DNA of 64,000 bases. Origin: Alloboseaceae bacterium BT-24-1. GTDB taxonomy: Bacteria; Pseudomonadota; Alphaproteobacteria; Rhizobiales; Beijerinckiaceae. The notes below the pieces were generated by a model. The model did not search any database and was not told the origin of the DNA. It saw only the letters and a list, made by a program, of their open reading frames with translations. Positions 1-8,929 of this stretch are shown one piece after another (within the stretch, counting starts at the first letter, position 1; every line of letters starts with the position of its first letter). The DNA is taken from the NCBI GenBank assembly GCA_025846845.1, contig JAOYTL010000009.1:1-64000 (forward strand), in the 5' to 3' direction. The position numbers and the translations under genes were made by a program.

Positions 1-128
1 CGGCACGATTTGTAGTGGTAGCTCGAGGTGTCGAACTCCAGGACCGCACAGGCCCGCCGGATCGACACCTGCCACTCACCACAGACCAAGCCGACGAGCT
101 CGCGCTTGCGACCAGGCCTTAGATTTTT
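1..128 (-). CDS. IS3-family transposase OrfB, 5' part
   Basis: This is the start of the DDE integrase-type OrfB, which is normally expressed as an OrfAB fusion by -1 frameshifting. An A5 run (TTTTT on the plus strand at 124-128) lies at the end of OrfA, and slipping there joins the frames and gives KNLRPGRKRELVG followed by RRACAVLEFDTSSYHYKS, typical of OrfB N-termini. The DDE catalytic core lies outside the window. The frame is clear; activity cannot be judged. Confidence 0.7.
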
Positions 129-385
129 CGGCGGATGACGTCCTGCAGCATCTCACGGTCCAGCGCGAGGTCGGCAACGAGCTTGCGCAGCTTCGCATTC
201 TCGTCCTCAAGCTGCTTCAGCCGGCGCATCTCGGCCGGCAGCAGCCCGTCGTACTTCTTCTTCCAGTTGAAGTAAGTCGCCTGGCTAATCCCGGCCCGCC
301 GGCAGATCTCCGCCACAGGAAACCCGTCCGCGCCCTGCTTCAGGATGAACGCCTTCTGCGCATCCGAAAACTTCGAATCCTTCAT
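119..385 (-). CDS. IS3-family transposase OrfA
   Basis: A DNA-binding transposase subunit of about 88 residues. It begins MKDSKFSDAQKAFILKQ and has a helix-turn-helix (VAEICRRAGISQATYFNWKKKY, residues about 24-45) followed by a leucine-rich coiled coil (LKQLEDENAKLRKLVADL) used for dimerisation. The ATG at 385 is preferred over the upstream ATG at 409 because family members start at this MKxSKFS motif. The gene ends in the A-rich slippery stretch leading into OrfB. It looks intact. Confidence 0.85.
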   Translation of the reverse strand: MKDSKFSDAQKAFILKQGADGFPVAEICRRAGISQATYFNWKKKYDGLLPAEMRRLKQLEDENAKLRKLVADLALDREMLQDVIRRKI

Positions 386-460
386 CGTCTTCCGCTCCTC
401 CCAGCCCATGGGAAACGACGCAGAAAACTCTAGCTCAAAGCGATCCAGTTTTAGGGACTC

Positions 461-749
461 GGATCACCCGCTCGTCGGCGAGGTGCGCGGCCTCGGCCTG
501 ATCGCGGCCGTCGAGCTCGTTGCCGACAAGGCGACGAAGCAGAAATTCGATCCGCCGGGGAAGGTCGGCCTCTATCTGTTCGAGCGTGCGCAGGAACATG
601 GGCTGATCGTCCGCGCGATCCAGGATCAAATCGCTTTCTGCCCGCCAATGATCATCACGGAGGCGCAGGTCGATACGCTGATCGAGCGTTTCGCGCGCGC
701 GCTCGAGGAAACGCAAGCCTGGATCGCAGCCGGCATGCTGGTGGTCTGA
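461..749 (+). pseudogene. Class III aminotransferase, C-terminal fragment cut by the IS3 element
   Basis: The reading frame after the IS end gives HPLVGEVRGLGLIAAVEL followed by a tail (FERAQEHGLIVRAIQDQIAFCPPMIIT) characteristic of the C-terminal small domain of PLP-dependent class III omega-aminotransferases. Only about 95 of the usual 430-460 residues remain, and the lysine-bearing catalytic core is missing. The insertion sequence at 1-459 is the likely cause. The fragment has no start of its own and is presumably non-functional. Confidence 0.75.
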
Positions 750-1427
750 CGCGACGCATAGTGCAAGCTGCATTGCCTAGCTCGGGAGAGCCAGGCCAAG
801 CGGCATTCGGTCTGAACGTCGGACCATGACATCTCGCATCAACGCTCCTGCAGCTTGGGATTCAGGGCGTCGCTCAGGCCCTTGCCGACGAGGTGATGCA
901 GAGCACTGTGTCCAGGATCAAACCAGCCAGAAACGAACTCAGCGCTGGATAAAAACTGGGGGCAACGTCAGGCGGACTCGCCTGGCGCGCGAGGCCGCTA
1001 CCACTGGTTACTTCTACATGGCCCGACAGGAAATCATCGAGAGCCCTATCCCGAAGCTCGTGACGATCGAGGTCAGCTCTGACCCGATGCTGGATTCATT
1101 GATCACGTTTGTGGTTGAAGCGAAGGCCGATATCGCTCTTCTGCTACCGCCCGCACTGTCACCGCACACAAAGATTCTTTGGGCCAATTGATCCATGTTA
1201 GCTGCGATGCGGGCCCTTCGGAGGAGAGCTGCCAATCTTTGACCGCCCGAAGGCGCGCGCCAAGCGTTCAATGAACGCGGAGCCAACAAGACTGACGGAG
1301 CGTTCGGACTGTCGCCAACTACGCTTTCTCACGAATGCATAAGAATCGCGCTTCCATAATAGGATGATCGAAAGCATGCCTCGTCACTGAGGGTTTACGG
1401 AAGAGGCCGCATACAAAAGCGGCGGCT
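750..1427. other. Intergenic stretch with a transporter relic
   Basis: No confident intact gene. A DppC-like permease tail is on the minus strand at 839-905. A plus-strand open frame includes a 57-residue stretch from 1018 (MARQEIIESPIPKL...) that reads somewhat like protein, but it has no ribosome-binding site and no family I recognise. Confidence 0.4.
839..905 (-). pseudogene. Relic of a dipeptide ABC permease (DppC-like) C-terminus
   Basis: The minus strand reads HHLVGKGLSDALNPKLQER followed by a stop at 839-841. This resembles the C-terminal signature of DppC/OppC-type permeases of peptide ABC importers. Homology fades upstream. The match is short, so it is a recognisable tail only and codes for nothing complete. 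A second peptide-transporter relic (binding-protein N-terminus) lies at 32.1 kb. Confidence 0.4.
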
Positions 1428-1441
1428 ACTATCTAGATAGT
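1428..1441. promoter_or_regulatory. 14-bp perfect palindrome just before the GGDEF-EAL gene
   Basis: ACTATCTAGATAGT ends 8 bases before the GTG start at 1450. A perfect 14-bp palindrome at the leader or ribosome-binding position could be an operator or a small hairpin limiting translation. No Shine-Dalgarno sequence is visible here. Function is inferred only. Confidence 0.35.
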
Positions 1442-1449
1442 CGGGCGGC

Positions 1450-3282
1450 GTGCTGAAACTTCAAAATAGCATTCTCGAATTGATCGCAAAGGGGGAAACC
1501 CTGGAGGCGACGACAGACCGTCTCTGCCGTGAAATAGAGTTACTTCTCCCGGATGTCTGGTGCTCCGTCCTGCGCGTGGACAGCGGAGGATTGCTGCATC
1601 CGCTCGCTGGACCGACATTTCCCGATGAGTATTCCGCCAGCCTCGACGGACTCATGATTGGTCCACAGGTTGGCTCTTGCGGCTCCGCTGCCTACTTTGG
1701 AATCGCTATTGCTTCTGCTGATATAGCAACCGATCCGCGCTGGACGGATTTCCGGCAGCCGGCATTGGCCCTCGGATTAAAGGCATGTTGGTCCAGTCCG
1801 ATATTTGACGCAAAAGGAGCCGTGCTCGGCACCTTCGCCTTCTATTTTCGAGAGCCACGAAATCCTACCGCGCGCGAGAAAGAGATTGTCGCGTCTTGTA
1901 CGTCCCTATGCGCCATCGCCATAGAGCGGGACCAACGCGTGACTGAGCGCGAGCGACGGGCTTTTGTTGACGCGTTGACCGACCTGCCGAACAGGGCAAG
2001 CTTCGACGTTTCATTAGCCCGGCTATCCTGTGCGGAAGCGGGCGCCTGGGCGCTTCTGCTTATCGACCTCGATAATCTGAAGACAATCAACGACACTTTT
2101 GGTCACGCTGCAGGAGATGCTCTTTTGCAGGCCGTCGCGGCCCGTGTGGGCGAGTGCGTGCTGCCAGGCCGCGTGTTTCGCTTGGGCGGGGACGAGTTTG
2201 CAGTGATTCTCCAGGGAGCAGATGCGCTCGCTGACGTCGCGGGAACGGCAGCACGAATTTTCCAGGCGCTGGCGGCGCCCGCCGATTGCGGTGGGCACGT
2301 GATTTTGCCGCGCGCCACGATCGGTGGCGCGGTACTTTCAACAGACGGTGGTGACGCCACAACAGTGCGAGAGCATGCTGACCTCGCCTTGTACCATGCC
2401 AAGGAAACTGGGCGCGGCCGATTTGTGCTATATTGGCCAGGAATGGGCAGCGCCATTAAAATCAGGATCGCGGCGATCCGTGACGTCGATATGGCTCTGC
2501 GCGAGGGTAGATTAGAGGCGCACTATCAGCCCGTCGTAAGGCTCGACACGCGGTCGATCGTAGGCCTGGAGGCTCTCTGCCGCCTTCGAAAGCCCGATGG
2601 TGAAATCATCACAGCTGCCGCCTTTCATGAGGCAACCTCTGATGTGCGCATCGCTTCGAATTTGACTGAATACATGATGGCCGCGGTCGCTGCAGACATC
2701 CGCTCATGGCTTGACCAGCGTATTCCGGTACAGCATGTGGGTCTCAACATCTCTTCCGCAGATTTTCACAGCGGAACTCTATTTTCTCGCCTCAAGAACG
2801 CTTTCGGCCGGCGGAACGTGCCACTAAAACACATCATTCTTGAGGTTACAGAATCCGTCTACCTCGGCCAGCGCGACCCGGTTGTCGCTCGTGAGATCAA
2901 GGCTCTGCGAGAAAACGGGCTGCGCGTCGCGCTCGATGACTTTGGTACTGGGTACGCCTCGCTCACCCATCTGCTCACTGTACCGATCGATATCATCAAG
3001 ATCGATAAGTCGTTTGTCGATCGATTAGGTCACGGAGATCCGAGCTTGACAATTGTCGAAGGTCTCGTCGACATCGCCCGCAAGCTCGACATTCGCGTTA
3101 TCGCGGAAGGCATCGAGAATGAAATCCAGGCAGGTCTCTTGACCGCCATCGGATGCAGGCTCGGTCAAGGCTATTTGTTCTCGAAAGCCGTTCCATACGA
3201 GGTCGTTACAGGACTTTTGCAACGCTTCGCGCAGAGGCTGCCGCCACAGAACGATGCTATGGTGGCTCGCGTTGCCAGCTAG
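1450..3282 (+). CDS. GAF-GGDEF-EAL cyclic-di-GMP signalling protein
   Basis: Predicted bifunctional diguanylate cyclase/phosphodiesterase of 610 residues, cytoplasmic (no signal or membrane segment). Order: N-terminal GAF sensor (about 10-165; GSCGSAAYFGIAI, then DPRWTDF), GGDEF domain (about 175-335) with intact RLGGDEFAV, and EAL domain (about 350-600) with EAL in VGLEALCRLRKPDG, DDFGTGYASL, IKIDKSFV and an IAEGIE glutamate. Both halves keep their signature residues, so both activities are possible; in such hybrids one often regulates the other. The GTG at 1450 is the first start after an in-frame stop at 1438-1440, and it lacks a clear ribosome-binding site. The gene stands alone, with a palindrome immediately upstream. 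Confidence 0.9.
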   Translation: MLKLQNSILELIAKGETLEATTDRLCREIELLLPDVWCSVLRVDSGGLLHPLAGPTFPDEYSASLDGLMIGPQVGSCGSAAYFGIAIASADIATDPRWTDFRQPALALGLKACWSSPIFDAKGAVLGTFAFYFREPRNPTAREKEIVASCTSLCAIAIERDQRVTERERRAFVDALTDLPNRASFDVSLARLSCAEAGAWALLLIDLDNLKTINDTFGHAAGDALLQAVAARVGECVLPGRVFRLGGDEFAVILQGADALADVAGTAARIFQALAAPADCGGHVILPRATIGGAVLSTDGGDATTVREHADLALYHAKETGRGRFVLYWPGMGSAIKIRIAAIRDVDMALREGRLEAHYQPVVRLDTRSIVGLEALCRLRKPDGEIITAAAFHEATSDVRIASNLTEYMMAAVAADIRSWLDQRIPVQHVGLNISSADFHSGTLFSRLKNAFGRRNVPLKHIILEVTESVYLGQRDPVVAREIKALRENGLRVALDDFGTGYASLTHLLTVPIDIIKIDKSFVDRLGHGDPSLTIVEGLVDIARKLDIRVIAEGIENEIQAGLLTAIGCRLGQGYLFSKAVPYEVVTGLLQRFAQRLPPQNDAMVARVAS

Positions 3283-3416
3283 CGCGGCTCTTGTCGCGGC
3301 CAATCTCCACATAAATGATCCATCAAAAGAGGGTTAGTTCGGTTTTCTCGGCCTGACGACCTCTCGGATGAACCCACGCCTTGTGTCCGAGTGCTTCTAC
3401 CCCCTAGTCCGCACCG

Positions 3417-3806
3417 ATGAATGCCGTATTGCAATGGCGATGTAACTCACATCACGTCGCCAACAATGGCACGAAGATTGAACAGCAGCCTAGTCCGTCA
3501 TTGGGTTGCGTCAGAGTGGCACAAAATAGTTCTCCATCGGGGTACACGCCCGAAGAACGAGCTAAAGAGCTCATCGACGGGTTTACGACGACGCTGCATT
3601 CGTCGTCGATCCCGATTGTTCTTGCCAATCGAGAGAAGGCCCTAGCTCAGGCCACGTTGGCCATCTCGGCTGCTGAGCACGACGCTATCGCAGCGGTGGC
3701 AAAAATATTCGATCGGCTTGCGAGCTCGGGCGTCAGGACAATCTCGACGGAGAAGGCGGCCGAGCTGATTCACGAAATGATTGACGAGTCTCAGGCCTCC
3801 GACTGA
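3417..3806 (+). CDS. Hypothetical protein, about 129 aa
   Basis: No family recognised. The C-terminal two thirds look genuine: a helical, charged stretch (YTPEERAKELIDGF, then EKALAQATLAISAAEHDAIAAVAKIF) ending in AAELIHEMIDESQ. The first 30 residues are less protein-like, so translation may begin at a GTG near 3516. No neighbour suggests a function. Confidence 0.4.
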   Translation: MNAVLQWRCNSHHVANNGTKIEQQPSPSLGCVRVAQNSSPSGYTPEERAKELIDGFTTTLHSSSIPIVLANREKALAQATLAISAAEHDAIAAVAKIFDRLASSGVRTISTEKAAELIHEMIDESQASD

Positions 3807-4183
3807 CCGTGCGAAGCAGCCGGTCGCGCTCCGCGGCATTGTCCCGGCTGAGTTGCCCCAGTGGCCCATCAGAAAAGGCTGCCGTGTGGTGGTACCGGCG
3901 GGGCATCGGGCTTTTGCCTCAGCGCGTCAGCGTTCATAATCGACTATTGTCGGACGCCACAGCTCGCTCGGCTTACGCCTAGCAATTTCGCGGTCGTCCT
4001 CCTGCCGGCGCGCCTGAATTTTCGCCTCGATCTGTGCGGCACCGAGGAAGTACGCGAGGGGTCCCAAGCCCTGAGCATTGGTGTCTGAGATTAACGCCTA
4101 CCTATGAGATCATCAGTCCGACGCAGGGGAATCCACGGTACACCTGAAGGCATTCCCCAATATCAGCCATGCACTTCCCCATT
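3807..4183. other. Stretch without a supported gene
   Basis: A 75-codon plus-strand frame (3861-4088) has no ribosome-binding site and unremarkable composition. I see no RNA gene or repeat here. Confidence 0.4.
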
Positions 4184-4480
4184 TTAATCAGGGCATTTGC
4201 GCGCGAGCTGATCGTACAAGTTCTCGTCTGCCACGTCCGCTTTCAGCGCGTTGGCGGTGTCTTCGTCAGGTGCCGATCGATCTGCAAAGTAGCGCTGGAA
4301 CGCATAGGCTGCCTTTTCGTCGGCAAAGCGCACTCGAAGCAGGCCGGACGATCCGAGTACGGAACCGATCTCGGCATCTACCTCCCACTCAGCCAGCCAG
4401 CCCTCGATATCGCGGAGCTTCGTTCGGAACCTGGCTCGGCCGATCTCTACGACAACATGGTGCGGGCGCGCGTCGCTCAT
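4184..4480 (-). CDS. Hypothetical protein, 98 aa
   Basis: Small soluble acidic protein of unknown function. The start at 4480 is supported by a strong Shine-Dalgarno (GGAGG, 5 bases before ATG); the open frame continues upstream but without such a site. It begins MSDARPHHVVVEIGRARFRT and has a predicted alpha/beta region (VRFADEKAAYAFQRYF), reminiscent of small plasmid or integrative-element proteins, but I cannot name the family. Confidence 0.55.
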   Translation of the reverse strand: MSDARPHHVVVEIGRARFRTKLRDIEGWLAEWEVDAEIGSVLGSSGLLRVRFADEKAAYAFQRYFADRSAPDEDTANALKADVADENLYDQLARKCPD

Positions 4481-4715
4481 CGGCACCTCCCTGAGCATAG
4501 ATCGACAATCAATCCCCGCCCCCTTCGACGGCAGCATAATCGCCTCTGCACAGGGAGCACGCTTTGGCTTCTCGCTCAATCTACGCGACACCATCGCTCT
4601 CATCTTCTGGTGGCTCTGACGCTCCGATTGCGACCATAGCCAGCCGGATCTCGCCTTGGCGTCGTCGAGTGCCGCATTGAGCTGCCGCCCGGTCCATTCC
4701 ATCGAAAACGTGAAC

Positions 4716-4910
4716 CTAGGAGGCAATCGCCAGAGCGATAGCGATGGCAAGTAACAAAGGGCCCATCCACTTGAAGTGGCCAGCCACCATCGTCACCCAG
4801 GGGGGTTGGTTAGCGACATTGCCGGGCAACGGCACATAATTGAAGCCGACGGCCACCATCCACAGACCCGCACAAAACATGATGAACTCGTCGATATAGG
4901 CTGCGATCAT
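4716..4910 (-). CDS. Small membrane protein, 64 aa
   Basis: Two hydrophobic segments (FIMFCAGLWMVAVGFNYV near the N-terminus and MGPLLLAIAIALAIAS at the C-terminus) around a proline-rich loop predict a two-pass inner-membrane protein. The ATG at 4910 is chosen because the hydrophobic profile begins there; an ATG at 4961 is also open. No family is recognised. Confidence 0.4.
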   Translation of the reverse strand: MIAAYIDEFIMFCAGLWMVAVGFNYVPLPGNVANQPPWVTMVAGHFKWMGPLLLAIAIALAIAS

Positions 4911-5030
4911 GACTCTTGCCTTGGGTATGAGGGCGTGTCCCTTTTCACCAGTCGAAGACACCCGAAGTCCGGCCTATGGCGCCTCATGCTAGGTCCGCAA
5001 GGGGTGGGAAGCTGACGTTTGTGAGTCAGC

Positions 5031-5288
5031 TCATTTGTCCCGCTTCCGCACAAGAATCAGAGCCTCGCATTCCAGCTCTGAGACTAAACGTTGGTATTCA
5101 TCGGCGAGCTTTGTCCCGGTAGGAGTAGTCGATTTTGCCCAGTAGCTGGCAGCCTCGCATGCAAGCTCATAGGCTTCGCAGAACTCGAGCAGCATGCTGC
5201 GGGAATCGCAGCTCATTTGGAGCCGCGCCCGTTTGTGAGGCCAGCGGAGCATTAGCCGAGCTAGACCGTAGCGCTGCGACTGCGTCAT
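5031..5288 (-). CDS. Hypothetical protein, 85 aa
   Basis: Short, mostly helical protein (SMLLEFCEAYELACEAASYW, ending ELECEALILVRKRDK). The ATG at 5288 follows an AGGTG ribosome-binding-like sequence; the frame remains open to 5441. Function unknown. Confidence 0.4.
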   Translation of the reverse strand: MTQSQRYGLARLMLRWPHKRARLQMSCDSRSMLLEFCEAYELACEAASYWAKSTTPTGTKLADEYQRLVSELECEALILVRKRDK

Positions 5289-6140
5289 GCCAATCACCTG
5301 AGCAAGGAACACTATCATTGTCGCCGTCACGCGGAAGTCCGAAACGGGTGGCAAGCGGACAGCGACTGCATTCCCGCAAGCAGACATCGTTTTCGGCTGC
5401 GCCGAGCACCATGTCATGCGTTTGGCAAGCGGCTCACTCACGCCAAGCTACAGCTTGCCTCTTGCCTTTCAGAACCTGACCGCGAGGCTTGCCTTTCGCC
5501 AGCGGGGCGGCGGGGACGACTGAAACAGGCGAAAGGCCCGGCGCTGGCAGTGGGAGGCGCCAAGCTCAAGCTAGCACGCTGTAGCCGAGCTCGAATCACA
5601 GCTTCGAAGCTCAATTCCGCGGCTGGGCCGGCAAGCATTTTCTCTGCAATTGGCCGGCCGTGCGTAAATGTCAGACCTCTGCAATTTCGATCCCGGCCAT
5701 GAGCTCGACCTGCTCGTCACGACTTCCTTGCGTACGATGACAGCCGTTTGGATGGGGCTGACAATGATCAAGAAGGAGTCCGGACAGCGGACAACTTGAG
5801 ATCGATGGCGATCTCTCGCTGGCAAGGCTCCATGCAGCAATGGCTGGGACTCAGCGCCTTCGCCTCCGAACCGCGTCGAGTGCAATAACAGAGAAAACTG
5901 TTCCCTCGACGGGGCGACTGTCGCGCCAATGCCGAGGTTGGCTAGCGTCCCGATCGGAGACCTTCGATATGAGGTCCTGGGCGGGCCGTTGCTTGCGTGC
6001 ACCTGCTCGTAAGATGGCTAAGATGAGACTCTATCAGCCCAGTGCCACATCGATTTCTCTCACGCTGCCATCCAAGGCAAAGCGTTAACTTCTGCGTGCG
6101 ACCAATTTCCCGGGGGCTAGTAGAGGCGTGGATCGAAACG
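5289..6140. other. Largely non-coding stretch with one regulator relic
   Basis: Apart from the HxlR-like relic at 5668-5799, I find no gene with a credible start or recognisable sequence. Confidence 0.4.
5668..5799 (+). pseudogene. Relic of an HxlR-type regulator, C-terminal domain
   Basis: A 43-codon frame reads DPGHELDLLVTTSLRTMTAVWMG, matching the SCP2-like C-terminal segment carried by a subset of winged-helix HxlR regulators (typically DPGYDVDLYVTTDLRxMTxIWMG). The winged helix is missing upstream and the frame stops soon after. Identification rests on this one motif. Confidence 0.45.
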
Positions 6141-7717
6141 ATGACGGCGCGCACCGGCGCCAGCGATAAGGGGCGGCTGGACGCTCTATTGCAGTGTTAC
6201 CATCTGTGGATCGGCCGAAAACTTGGCCTGCCAGACCTCGACGAAACTGAGGCGGGATTGCTGCGGCGCCTGCAGTCCGAAGTGTTCTCGGCCATCTTGC
6301 CACCGGTTCTCATCTCCAACATCGCGGCTGCGATCGTCACGGCGGCGGTAGCGATTTGGCACGGTTGGGTTTTAGCTGCGGTCGGCTGGCTCACATGCGT
6401 CGTTTTAATCGGCTTCGCCGGCTTGCGCCGGACGCAGGCACTCGAGGCACGCCAGCGTGTGCAGCCACCCTCAGAGCGGTTCACACGGCGCACGATTGTC
6501 GATTCGGCGATACTGGCTTTGCCGTGGCTTATCGCCGGGCTCTGGCTCAACCCGGCCCTCGTGCCAGAAATGGAAACGCTCGTCGCAACGATCATGGCTG
6601 GATTGATCTTCGCGGGCATCTTTGCCATGGCGAGCATGCCAGCTGCAGCACTGACCTTTTCAGGCATGGTCATGCTCGGGCGCTTGGCTCAGGTTATCTA
6701 CACACCTATTGATCAGGCGCTTTCTAATCTTGCATTGCTCCTTATCTATAGCGCCATACTGTTGGTGTCGTTGCGTGCTTTTGCGCGCCTTTATATTGAC
6801 CGTATTCGCTCCGCGCTTGTTGCTTCCAGATTGCGGGAAGAGGCACTGTCACGCGCAGCCCGCGAGGAGGACCGTAGGGAGGCCGCTGAGGCACATGCGC
6901 GCGGCTTCCGCGATGAGGTAGGCGACATCATGAACGCCTTCACGAACTCTGCGGGACGCATGACCGAGGCAGCCGTCATGCTGCGTACCATTGCGGGGGC
7001 GACGCATGGCTCTCTGACCAGAGCCGTCTCACGCGTTGCTTGCGCCAGCGACGATCTCTCATCCGTTGAGATCTGCTCTCGCCGCCTCGCAGACAGTGTC
7101 GGCCAAATCCGCCGCGAGACCGACACAACGAGCGGCCTTGTCAGCGCCGCCGCCGAGGATATCGAGGCCGCCATCGCCATCCGGGCCGAACTTACCGATG
7201 CGGTTCGCGATATCGGTGAGGTCTCGGAGGTGATCCGCGGCATTGCCACGCAGACAAATCTACTCGCTCTGAACGCCACGATAGAGGCGGCCCGAGCCGG
7301 CGCTGCCGGGCGGGGCTTTGCTGTCGTCGCAGGGGAGGTGAAGGATCTGGCTGCGCGCACTGCGACCGCAACGCAAGAAATCGGGATCAGGATCGAGGAG
7401 GTACGAACCGCCACGGAACGGTCTCTAGCGCTATGCGAAATATCGGTCAATCGACGGAAGCGATAGTCGACGCTACCAGCGGAATCGTGCACGCCGTCGA
7501 CGAACAGGCGAGCACGATAGACGCCATCGCATCTCTGTTGGCACGAGCTATCGCTCAGGCCGAGGAGGCAACAGGCGCGATGAAGCAGGTGGCTTTCGAT
7601 GCGGAGCGCACGCTAAGCAGTGGCGAAGAGATCGCGGATGCCGCAGCGGTGGTTGATGGGGAGGTCACGCGCCTAGGGCAAACCGTGACGCGTTTTTCAG
7701 GGCAGATGACAGGCTAG
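6141..7717 (+). pseudogene. Membrane methyl-accepting chemotaxis-like receptor, frameshifted
   Basis: The N-terminal half has about five hydrophobic segments (6300-6790) and no periplasmic sensor or HAMP domain. The C-terminal half has the conserved MCP hairpin tip, IRGIATQTNLLALNATIEAARAGAAGRGFAVVAGEVKDLA written in pieces here (QTNLLALNATIEAA, then GRGFAVVAGEVKDLA), which contacts CheA/CheW. Around 7430 the frame breaks: the first frame ends at 7466, while the natural continuation (QSTEAIVDATSGIVHAVDEQ...) lies in another frame to 7717. One indel therefore separates two halves of one receptor. The ATG at 6141 is a likely start; an upstream start at 6042 is possible. If the indel is real the signalling helices cannot fold; a sequencing error would restore a roughly 525-residue receptor. 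Confidence 0.75.
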
Positions 7718-7834
7718 GCCTCTTTGGCGCCGATAGTTGACCCTACCTGTTCGCCCGAAAGCTGACACTAAAGAACCAGCCCGCAAGGAAGGATCTCGAC
7801 GCGGCTGCGGCTGCGATCTGGAGTGACCTCCTGA

Positions 7835-8929
7835 TCAGGAACCACCTTGTGCACTGCAGAAGGCGCACGCATCGGCAGGGCGGAAGCTGAGCCAGACCTC
7901 GTCGCCGCGTGCCAGCGAGCCGACCACCTCGTGCCCGAAGGGCAGGCGAACCGACAAGGCCCGCCCGTCCAGGGTCGCTGCTGCGACCTGGAGATGGCTA
8001 CCGAGGAAGGTCAGATCGCCGATGACAGCGGGCAAAGCCGGCCCGGAAGCCGGCATCGCACGCGACAGGCTGATGCGTTCGGGCCGCAGCATCAGCTCGG
8101 CCTTGCCGGCAGCGGGGTTGCCGTGGAGCGGAACGCCGTCGACGGCCAGACCACCGCTCAGCCCGATGCTCGCCAAGCCGTCACGCACGGCAAGAACATC
8201 GCAAGGCAGGAAATCGCTGTCGCCGATGAATTCGGCGACGAAACGTGTGGCGGGGTTCTCGTAGAGCTCCGCGCCAGTACCGATCTGATCGATCACGCCC
8301 TTCGAGAAGACGGCGATGCGATCGGAGAGCCGCAGGGCTTCCTCCTGGTCATGGGTGACATAGAGGATCGTGACGCCCGTCTCCCGATGGATCCGGCGGA
8401 TCTCGCACTGGATTTCCTCGCGCAGCTTCTTGTCGAGCGCTGCCAACGGTTCGTCCATGAGCAGGACCGGCGGCTCGTAGACGAGCGCGCGGGCGAGCGC
8501 GACGCGCTGCTGCTGGCCGCCGGAGAGTTGCCCCGGCTTGCGCTGCGCGAAATCCTGCAGCCTGACCAGTTCGAGCATGCGCCCCACCTTCGCCGCAATC
8601 TCGGCCGCGGGCCTACGCCGAACGCTGAGCGGGAACCCGACATTCTCAGCCACGGTCAGATGCGGGAACAGGGTGTAGCGCTGAAAGACCATGCCGATAT
8701 TGCGTCGATGCGGCGGCACGTCGAGGATCGATTTTCCCTCGATCCTGATGTTGCCGCTGGTCGGCGTATCGAGTCCCGCCAGTGCGTAGAGCGTCGTGCT
8801 TTTACCCGAGCCGGAGGGGCCGAGGAAGGTCATGAACTCGCCCTTGCGGATCTCGAGGTTCACGTCCCGAACCGCGACGAACGAGCCGAAGTGCCGGCTG
8901 AGGCCGGCGATTTCGAGAAAAGGCGTCAT
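7835..8929 (-). CDS. ABC importer ATPase (PotA/spermidine-putrescine type)
   Basis: ATP-hydrolysing subunit (364 aa) of a polyamine/opine-type ABC importer. Visible motifs are Walker A GPSGSGKST, Q-loop GMVFQRYTLFPHL, signature LSGGQQQRVALARAL, Walker B PVLLMDEPLAALD and H-loop YVTHDQEEAL, followed by a TOBE-like C-terminal domain (about residues 245-360). The start at 8929 overlaps the upstream permease by four bases (ATGA), indicating translational coupling. It is the last gene of the ten-gene operon. The substrate cannot be read from the ATPase; the operon suggests a compound degraded by the co-transcribed monooxygenase. Confidence 0.93.
   Translation of the reverse strand: MTPFLEIAGLSRHFGSFVAVRDVNLEIRKGEFMTFLGPSGSGKSTTLYALAGLDTPTSGNIRIEGKSILDVPPHRRNIGMVFQRYTLFPHLTVAENVGFPLSVRRRPAAEIAAKVGRMLELVRLQDFAQRKPGQLSGGQQQRVALARALVYEPPVLLMDEPLAALDKKLREEIQCEIRRIHRETGVTILYVTHDQEEALRLSDRIAVFSKGVIDQIGTGAELYENPATRFVAEFIGDSDFLPCDVLAVRDGLASIGLSGGLAVDGVPLHGNPAAGKAELMLRPERISLSRAMPASGPALPAVIGDLTFLGSHLQVAAATLDGRALSVRLPFGHEVVGSLARGDEVWLSFRPADACAFCSAQGGS

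Larger units (their letters stand above)
1..459 (-). mobile_element. IS3-family insertion sequence, left part truncated by window edge
   Basis: The element reads right to left. OrfA is complete and OrfB runs off the window start. The outer end is placed near 459 because, read on the minus strand, a terminus-like GTCCCTAAAACTGGATCGC lies there, and clear aminotransferase coding sequence begins immediately beyond it. OrfA has the helix-turn-helix and leucine-zipper layout of the IS407-type IS3 group. Only one end is in the window, so terminal repeats and target duplication cannot be compared. Confidence 0.75.

Noticed and set aside
826..1191. 121-codon plus-strand open frame
   Set aside because: The first half overlaps the DppC-like relic and no start is supported; only the last 57 residues look protein-like, which is not enough to call a gene.
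5571..6002. 143-codon minus-strand open frame
   Set aside because: No ribosome-binding site or motif; it overlaps the HxlR-like relic on the other strand.
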